DNA of 64,000 nt from Escallonia rubra (lineage: Eukaryota; Streptophyta; Magnoliopsida; Escalloniales; Escalloniaceae). Of this stretch, positions 34,501 through 46,190 are shown one piece after another. Numbering within the stretch: position 1 is the stretch's first letter; each line of letters opens with the position of its first letter. The notes under the pieces are model-generated. The model was not told the DNA's origin. It did not search any database and was given only the letters and a program-made list of their open reading frames with translations. Position numbers and translations under genes: made by a program. The DNA lies in the NCBI GenBank assembly GCA_033065855.1, contig JAVXUO010001504.1:1-64000 (forward strand), written 5' to 3'.

Positions 34501-37500
34501 GTTGAGGTAGTCCCGCAACCTCAGCCTAAGCTTAGACTAGGTAAAAAAACCAAACAAGTCAAATCAGGTCCACTTATAGAAGTCCACCACGTGGCAGCCT
34601 AGGGAGCTGGGAGTCACCCGGTTAGATCCTAACTTCGACCTTTGTATGCAATACCTGTGCCATGTACAGGTGGTGATCCCACTACCATTTTGTCTTCACT
34701 TCAGGGACGTATCAGCTTTGGTGAAAGGGTTTGACTTCCTTTTCTTATTGAGCAGTCAGAAGTTTGCACATGTGAAGAACTTGTGCCAGCTTGGGATGCT
34801 TAAAAGAATAAGGCTGTAGGCAGCAACAGTAATTTGGATTGTGTTGTGTAAGTGTCCCTAAACTACACTGATGAGAGCCTCGGTCTGGGCTAGCTCTTCC
34901 GTTTTTTGTTCTCGCCCAGGCCACACATTGCTTTGGTTGCTTTTTCTTGAACTCACTCAGAAAAACTGGGGCTTAAGTTGGCACCTAATAATCATATGTT
35001 TGCTATTTGACATATACAAACCTGCATTTCAAGATTGAAATCAGTAGATACCCTGTCATTAATCCTTGTTTTTTTACGGTTTGCATATTGTTTCTTCCGC
35101 TTTAGTAATTTCTTGATAAATTTGTAAATTTTGATTTGACTAATTTTTGGTTGCTTTTTACTCTGTTACAAACGTTTTTCCCAATCAAATCAGTTTCTTT
35201 ATTGCTTTCAAGGCAAAAACGTTCCTCCTGCGAGTTTCTGTGGTATCTGTCTTGATCTGGAACTCACTCGAAGAGTTCCAGGGCAGGCAACGTGAGATTG
35301 CTTTTTCTGAGTTGTATGCTTGATCTTTTTAAATACCACCAGAAATATGCTTCTAGATAATAAAATGGGTGCGCAGAGACTTCTACTAGAGATGAAGTAT
35401 ATAACTAGGACTTGAGAAGCCTGGGTTGCGGCAAGATTAATTGTACTAATTCTCATTGCAGATGCCGTCATTTCATGCTGAAACTGTGGTCATAAACAGT
35501 GCAGGAGGGCGAGGTAGGATTCGTGTAGTAGCTGACACCAAATAATTGGCAGAAGTCTTTTTTGAGTTGAATTTTAGGTTTTACGTTGTAGGTGTTTTAA
35601 ACTTACCCATGGTATAGTTGAAAGTCTCTGTAGGTATTTGGATACAATAGATGTCACTGTTTAGTATATCACTTATGTAAAAGCCAATGGAGACATGATA
35701 TATGCATAACCATAACTAGTCACCAAATAGTGAGATGGTACTGTATTAGATTTGTACAATTGTACAGTGACATCCTATTTGACGGATTTACCTGATATTT
35801 TAAAGCCTTTAGAAGCCCATATAAGAAGAAGTGATTTGTGCCACGTTGGTGGCAGAGACGAGGTAGGGATAGACCGATAAAAACTTGGGAAGAAGTGGTG
35901 ACAAAAGACTTGATTGCTAGGAACTTACCAGAGAACGTGTGCAATGATAGGGGGGAAATGGAGGAAAAGGATTCAATTAGCCCACCCCAATTAGTTTGGG
36001 TCAAAGGCTTGGGTGATGATGATAATTACAATGCTTACTGCCCCACCTCCTACAAGCATGAAAAATCGTATATTTGATTTTAGCAACAAGAACTGATGAA
36101 GAGAAATACTAGAACAATTAGCATTACCTTCATTCGTGTTTTAGACAAGGTTTAAAATGCCATGAATGAGTAATGTTTTTTTGAAATGGATCATCGTCTA
36201 ATAATTTAGAACTACAAATTCCTAGTAGGTGACCTAGTTTCTCTATATTATTGTGTTTGACCCATTTTTCTTAACAATTCACTGTTTCTATATTTCTCTA
36301 CATCGGACATACTTTAAGCTAATATCTCCGTAATGGAGTGCAAGTATCTGTCTCACCTCCATGCATTTTCACTCTTCATCTCCCAAAAAAAAAAAAAAAT
36401 CAATTGAGCCACGTTGACGGCTGGATCCCACCTCTGTGTGTGTGCGCGCGCGCATATGTACACACACACACACAGATATATATGACGGGTGTGTGTGCTT
36501 GTGTGCATCTCTTTCTCCACACTTGGAACTCTACTGACAGCAGCCAGTCTGCCATTCTTCATCGTCCATCGCTGGCCAAATAAATCCCACAAAAAGCCAT
36601 GATTAGATTCCGAAATCCATGGCACTAGGACAGTCCAGTCTAGGGGTGTCCATCCCTCTAAACGACCACTAGTTTATTACTGTAAATACCCAAACCTGCT
36701 CTCCCCTCCCATAGTTGTATTGGGAAAACGAAGTGAGTGCTCTGAACTCATTGCCATTGCCGTTCCGATATACCACCACTGCCAACCTTCCAAACCTCAG
36801 CCCAACCAAGATTGATCTCAATTTCGAACTACTACTAAGGCTAGTTACTTTCCACCATTTGGATGCCTTCCGGCCAACCCAATCTTTTGTAATCACTGCC
36901 TTACCATATATCAGTGTCACTTACTTTGAGGTGAGAGATTCCGTACACCGCGTATGGCCGTAAGAAAGAAAGAGAAAACTGTATACAGAGAATGCAAGTT
37001 CAGGCATAAGTTGGAATAGGAAACAATACAGTGCAGCAGTTTATTCGTGGAGCGTGAATTGCGCCCCAATTTGCAGGGGACGAGGAAAGCTTCAGGCCCA
37101 AACCGTAGACCTTCTTTCTAAATGGGGGTGCTCGGGGTTGAATATTGAGTACACTGTACACCTCTAACTCTGAGATTCATGTTACCCCTTCCAAGCGACA
37201 TGTCAGGTCCAGGGCATTCCGATTGGTACCTAATCTTGTCACTGTGTTGTTGCTCATTCCCATTAGGCTGAAGTGTTTGGTCTTTCGTTCTCTGGGCCCG
37301 CTCGCGCTTCACTGACCATAAACATGTATGCATAAGCGTATGTACATTCTTGTATCACTAAGTTTCTAGTTGTGATGTAATTTCTCAGCAGTTTTTAAAG
37401 CTTAATAAGCAAAAGGTAGCATATATGCTTTATTTATGGTGGTGGTGTTCATCCACACTTCCAAGTTTTAAGCACCTGAAACTTGTCATCATCTTTCAAT

Positions 37501-38924
37501 ACAACAGGAAATCTCGATTGCAGCCAATTTACCTCAGAAGGAGATTGGGAAGTACATCAAGATATTGGGAGAAGCTCTACAACTAAGTCAGCCAATCAAC
37601 AGCAATTCCATATCTGTCCACATGCCTAGATTTTGTACACTTCTTCAACTCAACAAATCTGCTCAGGTAGTGGGTGCCAAACTTTAACACATGTTCCTAG
37701 TCATCTAAAGTTAATCTGATATTATCATTGCTGCACTAAGAGGCATTGGAAGATTTTGAAAACCTTGCGAGTCTCTTGAATTTTTTTCTTCGTTCCTATT
37801 TCAATTCGTTGGCTATCAGATGAAGCGGATAATACTCCTTATAAAATGTCTGCTTTGAAGCTCTATCATAACCTATCTAAAGATTTAGTCTTATCCACGG
37901 GCACTTTTTAACATATAGTGCTTTCTTATTGGAAACTCATAGAACTGTGAGCTGTACCAAAATGCATTTGTCATTTACAAAAGATTGTTTTTGGAGGGTT
38001 CATTTTTTAGATGTAGCTATGCTGTTAACTGTACATGTGGGGATCAAAGATTACATAGCTTCCTCGTACAAATCTTTGAGCTTCACAATCGTGGAAACTT
38101 TCATCTACTGCTATTCTTCCTCCTCTTATGGAAGGTAATTGTAAAGACCTTTTCAGGAGCTTGCAACTCACATTGGCGAAGTCGTGATCAACAAGTGCTT
38201 CTGCACCCGCAGGAATCCCATTAGCATCTCTGCAGCTGCTATATATTTGGCCTGCCAACTGGAAGACAAACGCAAGACGCAGGCAGAAATATGCAAGGTG
38301 ACAGGACTCACGGAGGTCACTCTCCGTAAAGTTTACAAGGAGCTATTGGAGAATTGGGACGACCTGCTTCCATCAAATTATACTCCAGCTGTCCCTCCAG
38401 AGAAAGCATTTCCCACGGCTACAATATCCTCTGGCCGTGCTTCAATACCTAGAGCTGACCTTGTGGAAGGGACATCTGTGGACAGGGACAAGCAGCCCGA
38501 AACGAAGCCTACCAAAACCATTGATGTATTAGATGCATGCCATCAGACCAAATGTCAGGAAACAGAGAGCAAAGATTTCCATGCGTCCCACCCGTTGCAC
38601 AAGGCACCACCATTTTGGAGGCCCCAAGTTCCACCTGGGACTTCTATTAAGACGGCCGGAGAGCAGACTCAAAATTCAAGTCAAGATATGGATATAGATA
38701 TTTCACCTAACCCTCAAGACTTGGAGAAGAAGCTAGATAAAGATGAAAAGGGTGCTCCCAGTTCTTTAAAGCCAACAAGTCCAAGTTCCACAGCCTGGCA
38801 ATTTCGGCCCCCAGTTCCATCAGCACCTTCTCCAGCTATCAGGTATGTGCAACCACCAAAGGTGGCTTCAAGTATTGCTGATCTTAGTGGAACTGCGAAT
38901 CAAACAGAAAGTAACAAGGGCTGA
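31536..38924 (+). CDS. PBRP: Plant-specific TFIIB-related protein (PBRP)
   Basis: Exons 31536-32135, 37508-37666 and 38157-38924, all phase 0 with GT-AG introns, give 508 residues. The N-terminal zinc ribbon is MRCPYCSAAQGRC then FITECTSCGRVVEERQTQ (C-x2-C...C-x2-C). The two cyclin-like repeats follow: DNLRAYLQIIDVASILGLDC to ALATAALVQAIREAQEPRTL, and EIGKYIKILGEALQLSQPIN to ISISAAAIYLACQLEDKRKT, TGLTEVTLRKVYKELLENWD. The C-terminal 170 residues are Pro/Ser-rich and poorly conserved. PBRPs are TFIIB-like general transcription factors reported at the plastid envelope and in the nucleus, linked to RNA polymerase I-dependent rDNA transcription. The ATG at 31536 starts directly at the zinc ribbon, as in homologues; an upstream in-frame codon at 31506 is not needed. 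The first intron is 5.4 kb. Confidence 0.93.
35843..36030 (+). mobile_element. 3-prime remnant of an RTE-type LINE
   Basis: One frame reads RRGRDRPIKTWEEVVTKDLI and ends PPQLVWVKGLGDDD, like the C-terminal end of plant LINE reverse transcriptases in which a basic R-G-R-P-x-K-T-W motif precedes the end, and the DNA ends in a GGGTGATGATGATAA tail typical of RTE elements. Everything upstream is missing; it lies inside PBRP intron 1. Confidence 0.55.
36434..36510. repeat. GT / GC / CA / TA compound microsatellite
   Basis: Alternating purine-pyrimidine runs TGTGTGTGTG, CGCGCGCGC, ACACACACAC and ATATATAT lie close together, followed by another GTGTGTGTG. They are in PBRP intron 1. Such runs can adopt left-handed DNA. 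Confidence 0.9.
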
Positions 38925-40102
38925 TTCGGGTCACGATACTTGGTGCTTCACTGATATATTATGTAGAGCATCTGAAGTTCTGAACGTTATCCGGTCCTTT
39001 GTTTTTATGATTCATGTACTAGCTCTGCAGGTCTCGCATGAAATGGTATCAAATATTATGTTTTATAAAGTTATGCCGTTCGTTCGACCAGAAGTTTATA
39101 AACATTTGAAGGAGATGATGAATCCCTTTCTTCCTCCACACTAAATGTCTGGATATTTTCTAGCTTGTAGCTCAAACATATTATCTTCGACATTGTTGGT
39201 GAACTCGGATCAAACCGGAAGAATATCTGGCTTCGAGTTTTGGATAGTTACTGATTCTACCATTTAATTTGTAATATCGTGATATTATAACTTTCTGTAT
39301 AGAAATACTATGCAAAATAAAAAAAATTATGTTTGCGATAGGCGTTGCTTGTGCCCCAAATTTTAGTAGCTTAATTGAGAATCAAATAAATTCTTATGTC
39401 ACATATTAAAGAAAAAAAAAATGTATCGCCTCCGGGTTCAGTTAGCGCTAATTAGGTCGTGGCTTTGGTAAAGTCTCGGATAATTGTCGGTCAAATGTCC
39501 AAACTTGGTGACCAAGGCTAGTGGCACTAATCGTAATATCATCCAATTCCAGAGAGCATATTCCTAAGCATCCCGATATTTACACGAACAGAGAAAACGT
39601 GTCGGACTTGGCTCTCAGGACTCTACGTCCTTCTCGAAAACAAACACACCAATCTCAAATCTTCACCGCCCATTTCCTCCACGTCATCGATCCGCGCCTC
39701 CTCAATCCAACCGCCACCAATCGGTCCCAGCCCACAACCAGACAAATCCCCAAACCCCAGGTTCACCCTTAACCCAACCCTGGTTACTTACCTTGACTCG
39801 GGCTCGAGAATCGTCTCTCGACTCACGCCCCCCAATATCTATAGAGACTAGAGAGAGGAGAGAGAAGTTTAGAGAGAGAACACATCACGTCATATTAGGT
39901 TTTCTCTTCTTACTCGCCAAAATCATCTGAAAGGAAAGAGAGGAGAAATTAGGGTTTAAGCCTCCAAGGGGATAAGTTATTGAGTCTGGTTTCGATCCCT
40001 AATTTTGGTTAGGTTTAGGGTTTCGTTTGTCTAGTTACCAAATTTTCTCTTTTATATATCTATATTGTCGTTTAATCGATTTGAGTATATGCGTTTCAAT
40101 TG
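38925..40102. other. PBRP 3-prime flank and ANP32 promoter/leader
   Basis: About 1.2 kb between the two + strand genes. Pyrimidine/AG-rich leader-like sequence (CTAGAGAGAGGAGAGAGAAG around 39848) and repeated TTAGGGTTT-like boxes (about 39950-40020) precede the ANP32 start; AAACCCTA/TTAGGGTTT motifs (telo-boxes) are common near start sites of plant growth-related genes. No other coding region. Confidence 0.5.
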
Positions 40103-40103
40103 A
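40089..40103 (+). promoter_or_regulatory. Four-codon uORF whose stop overlaps the ANP32 start (TGATG)
   Basis: ATGCGTTTCAATTGA encodes M-R-F-N-stop. Its TGA shares the A with the ATG of the ANP32 gene at 40103. If the transcript starts upstream, scanning ribosomes would meet this uORF first, with termination exactly on the main start. Transcript start is not known. Confidence 0.6.
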
Positions 40104-43076
40104 TGGACGAGATCTGGGAGAGAGCGGTGGAGACAGCGTTGGACGGCCAAACCGACGTTGCTTCGGTGAGAACCCTAACCCTAGACGGAGCTGTGAAGTG
40201 CGTCCATGGCCGCCTCCCTCCTCCTGCGATTTTAGAGAAATTTAACAACCTCCAACACCTTTCCATCGCAAATATAGGCGTTTCGTCCCTCGAGCAGTTC
40301 CCTCACCTTCAGAACCTCCAGAAATTGATTTTATCTGACAATCGCATCGCAGGCGGGCTTGAATACCTCGTGGAGGCCGGTCTCGAGTCGCTGAGGGACC
40401 TTGATTTGTCGAACAATCGGATTCAGGACATAAACGATCTCAGGCCGCTCGCCGAGCTTAAGCTCGTTTCGCTTGATCTGTACGAGTGTCCAGTGACGCG
40501 GGTGAAGGATTATCGATCTAGAGTTTTTGGATTGATAAAGTCGTTGAAGTACTTGGATAAAATGGACGCTGATGAGAATGAGCGGCCTGAATCAGATGAT
40601 GAGGAGGATGATGATGAGGAAGATGAAGAGGAGGATCCTGGGAGCGGGGAAATTGACGGGGACGGCGAGGACAGGCCGTATCAGTTGAGTAACGGTCATA
40701 GTGTGGGTAATGACGGGATTGTTGATGTGGATGAGGACGAAGAAAGCGACGCAGATGAGGAGGAGACGGAGACGTCGAGGGGGGCAAATGGATTCAGTCG
40801 GCCATCGTCGCATCACCACTCGAATGGTTTTCGTGTGGCAGCTGTAGATGTGGAGGATGAGGGTGAGGAGGATGAGGGTGAGGAGGACGAGGATAATGAT
40901 TTGGTTGAGGAGATCGATGAGGATGATGGCGACGATGAGGATGTGGTCGAGGTTCATGAGATTGATGACAGTGAGGATGAGGAAGATGGGGTTGAAGATG
41001 ATGACGACGAGGATGAAGATGAGGATGAAGAGGAAGTGGACAATGATGAGGTGGATATCGCCGAACCTGAGAGTACGGGGAGGTTGACCAGCACGGAGGG
41101 TGAGATTGATGGTCATGAGCAGGGAGAGGAAGACGGGGATGAGGATGATGACGGGGAAACTGGTGAAGAAGAGCAGGGTGTTGAAGAGGAGGGCGATTTT
41201 GAAGATGAAGAGGAGGCTGAGGATGAGGTGATGATTTCTTCTTTTTGCTCGTTTATGTTTTTTGTTGAATATACTTGATTTCTTAGAAGTTTCAGTCATT
41301 TCTGGTGAACTCTTTATCATTTTTTGTGCGCAATATAGGAATATTGTTTATTTTGATCTATAATTGTGTTTGCCTTACGATTTTTGAAGACTGTGTTTCT
41401 TAGCATGTTAAAGATTTGGTATTAGTTTGAAAGCTATGCTTGTGGGTGTAAGTAGATTTGTCTTGTGCATATGTCCTCATGTAATCTGCATTATCCTGGA
41501 TGTTCGCCACTGGCCATTTTTATACTTCTCTAGTAACACCTTTTCATTGTTCGCCACTGGCCATTTGGGGATGTACTAAAGGGGAAAGGTTTTAAAAAAA
41601 AAAAGAATTGAGGATGGATACTATGCCTTCTCTGTATTTTGTGGAGTATAAAGTATTCTGCAGATCTTTTACCTTGCATCTGGTCATCCATGTGTTCTGT
41701 GTTCATGTTGAAGAGGTGTTTACTGGATGCTTGGAATCTTATCCCCAAGGTTTTAGGTAATTACACATGTGGATTTACTGCTTACAGCCTTACTTCTCGT
41801 GTTGATTGCTAGTGTTGTTTCACTATTATGCTTCTTAGTATGTGTTCTGTGTTGGGTCTGTTGGCTGTGCACTTGGTCCTATATTTCTGTTATTGTTGCT
41901 CTCATCTCTCTTTCAGTTTTCTGCTGGTTAGTTTTTAATATATTGAGGCCAAAGTAATTTGCCTAGAGAGGTGGTGAGATGTCTGGTTAAGCAAATTATG
42001 CTGATTTCTCACGTTTTCATACCTGTTGCTTCTTGATGATTTATATATTTTATTTGCATGCCTATGGTCGGCTTAAAAACTGATAAACTGGAGAGCTCTT
42101 TTCTCTGATCTCTGCTGGAATTGTTTTTGCAGCCGTGTTGAATAACTTCGTCTGGGGTTATCCTCTGCCAGTCACATGTTATGGAGTAAATATGGTTTTC
42201 CTTGAAATACAGAAAAAAGTAGTTTGCTCGGACTTTTTGCATTGCATTTATGCATTGGTTAGCTGCACAAATATACATAATAGCTTGGTAAAATCAATAG
42301 ATAATTATCTCTCTTCTTTGTTGTTCACCTTTCCAAACTAGTTTTGTTGAAATATTCTCTTATTGGAGGGCTTCTGTGTTGCTGTAGTTTAGGTACTCTG
42401 ATGATGTCTTAATCCGTGTGAAATTTTACTTTGATGCATACATTATTTGTATATGCAGTTGAGTTTCTTCTCTAATGTTGTCTTATCTTCATTGACTTTG
42501 AATTCAGCTTAATTCTCAAAGACTACATGTGTAATTAATGTGTTTTGGGTGGGTGTTTGCAGTTCTTGATGAACTCTCTCTTGTGAAGTCTATTTTTTTT
42601 ATACCCCGTCAGTTCATGATGTCTGAATGTTGAGCATTTCACTCGTATGTTTGTTTGCTGTTGCTTCTATCCAAGTGCAAACTGTGAATTTCAACATTCG
42701 TAGCTGTGGAACTGTTAATTTTGTTTACTGAGTGCCTCTTCCCACCCCACCCCAGATGCAGAATTCGAGTATTTCACTCGCTCACTGTTATGTTATGTTG
42801 CTTCAATGGCAGGAAGAAGATTGTGACGCGGGCTACTTGGTTCAACCAGTCAGGCAGGTTGAGGAGAATGCTGGTGCCAGTGATATGGACCCTGTGAATG
42901 AAGATGATGATCCTGAAATGGAGGAAGAAGTTGATGATGAAGATGATGAAGTTCAGGTGCTGCCTCCATCTTCTTCGTCTCAGAAGAGGAAGAGGGATGG
43001 TGACGATGATGATGGTGATGATAACGAGGAAGATAATGACGCGGTCGAGCATACCAAGTCTGCGAAGCACCAGTAG
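40103..43076 (+). CDS. ANP32: Acidic leucine-rich nuclear phosphoprotein 32-related protein
   Basis: Exons 40103-41227 and 42813-43076 (GTGATG...AATGGCAG intron, phase 0) give 462 residues. The first 150 residues are ANP32-type: MDEIWERAVETALDGQT, then leucine-rich repeats (LQHLSIANIGVSSLEQFPHL, LQKLILSDNRI, LRDLDLSNNRIQDINDL, LVSLDLYECPVT) and the capping DYRSRVFGLIKSLKYLD. From about residue 155 the chain is a very long Asp/Glu tail, followed by EEDCDAGYLVQP and, near the end, a basic QKRKRDG likely nuclear signal. ANP32 proteins are nuclear histone-binding and phosphatase-inhibiting factors in animals; plant members are little studied. The tail is longer than in animal ANP32 but usual for plants. 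The repetitive GAG/GAT coding makes long shadow frames on the minus strand. Confidence 0.92.
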
Positions 43077-44429
43077 CAAGTTTTAGTTCAAGAACAAGAA
43101 TTGGGATATGTTTTGGCGGTATATTGCTCATCCGTTGAAGATGGAAGTTGGAACTTCAAAAATTTTAGGAGGGAAAGTATGTCTTGATGGGTTGACAATG
43201 TTCAAAAAGTCGTTACTAGAGTGACCCAGCTGGCTGGCCCCTTTGGAGCCGTTGCTCTGTGGTTCAAATGGCAGTTAAGTAACTGGGCTCACCCCGCGTA
43301 AATGTCCCGCTTTGTGACGCAATTCAAAAGGAGGATCTGTGTGTTGGGAGGGAAAAGTAAGAGCGAAAAACCTTTTGATATCTGGGTTTTTTTTTTTTTT
43401 GGAAATGTTTCTTGTTTGTTGAAACTCTTGGAGACCCTTTTTTAATTGGCTTGTAAAACGCTTGTAGATATATGGTCTAATCCATGTGTTACATTGAATC
43501 AACCAACCAATCCTCTGGGGTCTTTTCTGGTGACACGTGTGACCAGATGATAAGAGGGGGGCTTGGTGATTGCCACTGATCAAGGGGTGCAGAGATGGTC
43601 GGTGCTTGATATGAATGAGCGTACGGTGGGCTGGTGTGTCTGAGCTCTCTATATGTGGATGGAGTAGTATAGTTTTTGACATTAGAAAATACCGCATTTT
43701 GGAGGAGCAGATGATTCCAAGCAATCATGACGCGTTAGGCGCCTGAAAGGGGTTTCTCAACCAGTCATTTTCACGTGCGGATGAACCGGACAACGTGTGG
43801 GGTTGGTTGGTTGGTGGGCATTGTCCGAACCGAATATATATTTTGAAAAAGCGGTATCAGCGCCTTTGAATATTGATATGTGTATTTTGGGTGTGACACA
43901 CAGCTGTTGGACCTTGAGTGGATGGGCTGGATCTGAGCGGTGGGTGGGTGTGCCAACTACTACCTTAGCTAATTGGACAAACTGCACCACTTGTGCGAGA
44001 TGCGGGTGCATTTCTCGTGTTTGTACTTTGTAATGTGCGGGAAAGAGTTCAAGAAAAAAGTATTATTTATTTCCCAACACTGGTATTGGACTTTGAGGAG
44101 AATTTTATTTTATTTTATGTTCAAGAAAAAGATAAATTAATTGGGAATAACACATTTTAATTTGGTAAACCGTTTTAAAAGTTGTTTCTGGAAATCTATC
44201 GTCTCTAATTATTATTTCAATAAATTTGCTTTTGTCAGATTGAGATGTTTTTACTGTTTTGTTTATTCATCGTTTCATCAAACAACTCATGGCAGAGCCA
44301 TAAAGGCACTTTTGTCCTGTCTACTAATATAGCCGACTATGTTTGGTTTATCAAAAGTTATTAATTATTATATTTAAGTATTGATTTACGCATTAAAAGT
44401 TCCTTTCACACATAACCACTCTTCAACTA
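43077..44429. other. Intergenic region 3-prime of ANP32
   Basis: No gene recognised; T/G-rich 3-prime flank with a poly-T run near 43388 and AT-rich sequence from 44050 on. Confidence 0.5.
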
Positions 44430-46190
44430 GTGCGGAAAACTTTTTGGGTGAAAGTCTTTATATTCCATAAAGCTCAAAGCTATACACAATCAAGAGGATT
44501 ACATTTCACGCTAAAGCCCTTCTAGCCGTCCAACATTTGCTTCTTCCTATACTGCCTCCAATTTCCAGCTTTCAAGGCTTTAGCACAGAATTCCCTAGGC
44601 TCCATATGCTTGCCTCAACTCTCTGTTCTTGAAGGTTGATGGGGCTTGAGGCCAGCTCCTTACCCTGAACTGGATCCATCTTTGAATTACACTAAAGCAT
44701 CCTTGAGGATTTGTTTGTTTTTGGTCAAAAATCCTCATATGTCTCTCTTTTTGGATCCCATATACTATTGCTGCAGTTACAAGTTTACACAGTTTGGCTC
44801 TAAAACCCTTATCCTTGAAATTCTGAGTAGCATATTGCCGGAAATTGTTCTAGAACTGTAATGTTATACATGTTTCAGTCTTCCAAGGTTTAACTTCCGT
44901 ACTTCTTGAGCAAAAGGACATTGCACAAATAAATGATCTGTATTTTCCTGATGACTGGAGCACAATGTGCAGTGGTCATCTTGAATAACATTCTATTTCT
45001 TTAGCTTGTCCTTAGTTCTCAGTCCCACTTTACAGAGCATCCATGGAATCATAAAGCATTTTAGAATGTTCCCATTTGGCCATAACAATTTCAACAAGGC
45101 AATAATTGCTGCTTTGGTTCTTATAGCCTCCCAAGCAGTTTTAACAGAAAACTGTCCACTAGGCTGCAAATTCCAAAGCACTTTATCAGGTTGCTGAATG
45201 CTTGGTAATGCCACACTCCTAAGAGTGAGGTCTAAGTCTCTTATAGCCAGAGATCTTAGTAGGTAATCTCCAAGTGTTCCCCTCAACACCTTGGTATTGA
45301 TTGCCAAGCCTGAATCATAAGACTATTCTCTGGTCATATTTGTCTATGATTGACTCCCCATTCAGCCAACTATCCATCCACAACCAAGTAATTTTCCCAT
45401 TCTCTACCTGGTAAGTGAAGAAGGTCTGAATTGGGATCCAATCCTCGTTATCTTGCACCATGCCCATGATAGTATCACTAGTAATTTGAAGGTCCAAAGG
45501 TGCCTATCCTTAATGATGTATATATGGCACCACTCAACCCATATACAAGTAACAGCTTTATTCCATTCTTCCAAACTTTTTATTCCCAATCTTTCCTCCT
45601 TTTTAGGTAGACATACCTCATTCCATGCAATTTTAGCACCACTGCACTTCACATCCTTTTCATGCCAAATAAATGATCGGATTTTGCGTTCAATCTGCCT
45701 TATGATCTTCTTGGGTAATAAAAATATAGTACACCAATAGATTTGCATGTTGAGAAGAACAAATGTGGCATGTTGAATTCTTCCGGCATATGATATGTAT
45801 CTATTAGTCCAGCTGGAGATCTTGTTTTTCGATCTTTAATAAGGATATTGCAATCCCTATATTGCAATTTTGTTGAGATTAGGGGCACTCCGAGATAAGT
45901 GGCATGAAATGCACCAATAGGGATCCCAATGACATTTGCCAAAGATATTGTTCTGCTGTCATCAACCCCAATCAAGTAGATAACAGTCTTGTTCAATTTA
46001 GGAGATAATGCAACAAATTGTTCAAATTCATTAAGTGTATTCTTTATCAATGTCAAAGGCTAATTATAGCTATGGCCATGAGGAATAGATCATTTGCAAA
46101 GAGAAGATGATTTAGCTGCGATTCTTTGCATTTAGGATGGAACATGAAATTTGGTAGTGCTGAGAATTGCAAACCCTAGGCTTAGAAATC
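44430..46190 (-). mobile_element. Decayed LINE-1 retrotransposon (RT and zf-RVT)
   Basis: On the minus strand, in broken frames: the reverse transcriptase active site as HLLFANDLF (FADD changed to FAND, about 46110), AFHATYLGVPL, an LPKKIIRQIERKIRSFIWHE segment, WNEVCLPKKEERLGIKSLEE, ITWLWMDSWLNG, then the zf-RVT domain LWNLQPSGQFSVKTAWEAIR and LCSSHQENTDHLFVQCPFA. This is the order of plant L1 (Cin4-like) ORF2. Several stops and frameshifts separate the parts. The 5-prime half and endonuclease are missing. Confidence 0.85.

Larger units (their letters stand above)
32136..37507 (+). other. Intron 1 of PBRP (5.4 kb) with repeat relics
   Basis: Flanked by GTAAACATTTT and CAATACAACAG. It holds no other gene that I can support. 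Retroelement-like debris includes the RTE-type LINE tail at 35843-36030 and GC-rich repeat-like stretches at 33190-33560 and 34240-34690 that I could not classify. A GT/CG/CA/TA microsatellite cluster is at 36434-36510. Confidence 0.7.

Noticed and set aside
34600-34690. SINE or tRNA-like internal promoter (CCCGGTTAGATCC)
   Set aside because: Only a weak B-box-like match; no A box, poly(A) tail or target duplication found.
40592-41320. 242-codon hydrophobic minus-strand frame
   Set aside because: Shadow of the Asp/Glu tail of ANP32: GAG/GAT repeats read as CTC/ATC on the other strand give false membrane helices.
42774-43131. Minus-strand frames rich in Ile/Val or His
   Set aside because: Shadows of ANP32 exon 2 for the same reason.
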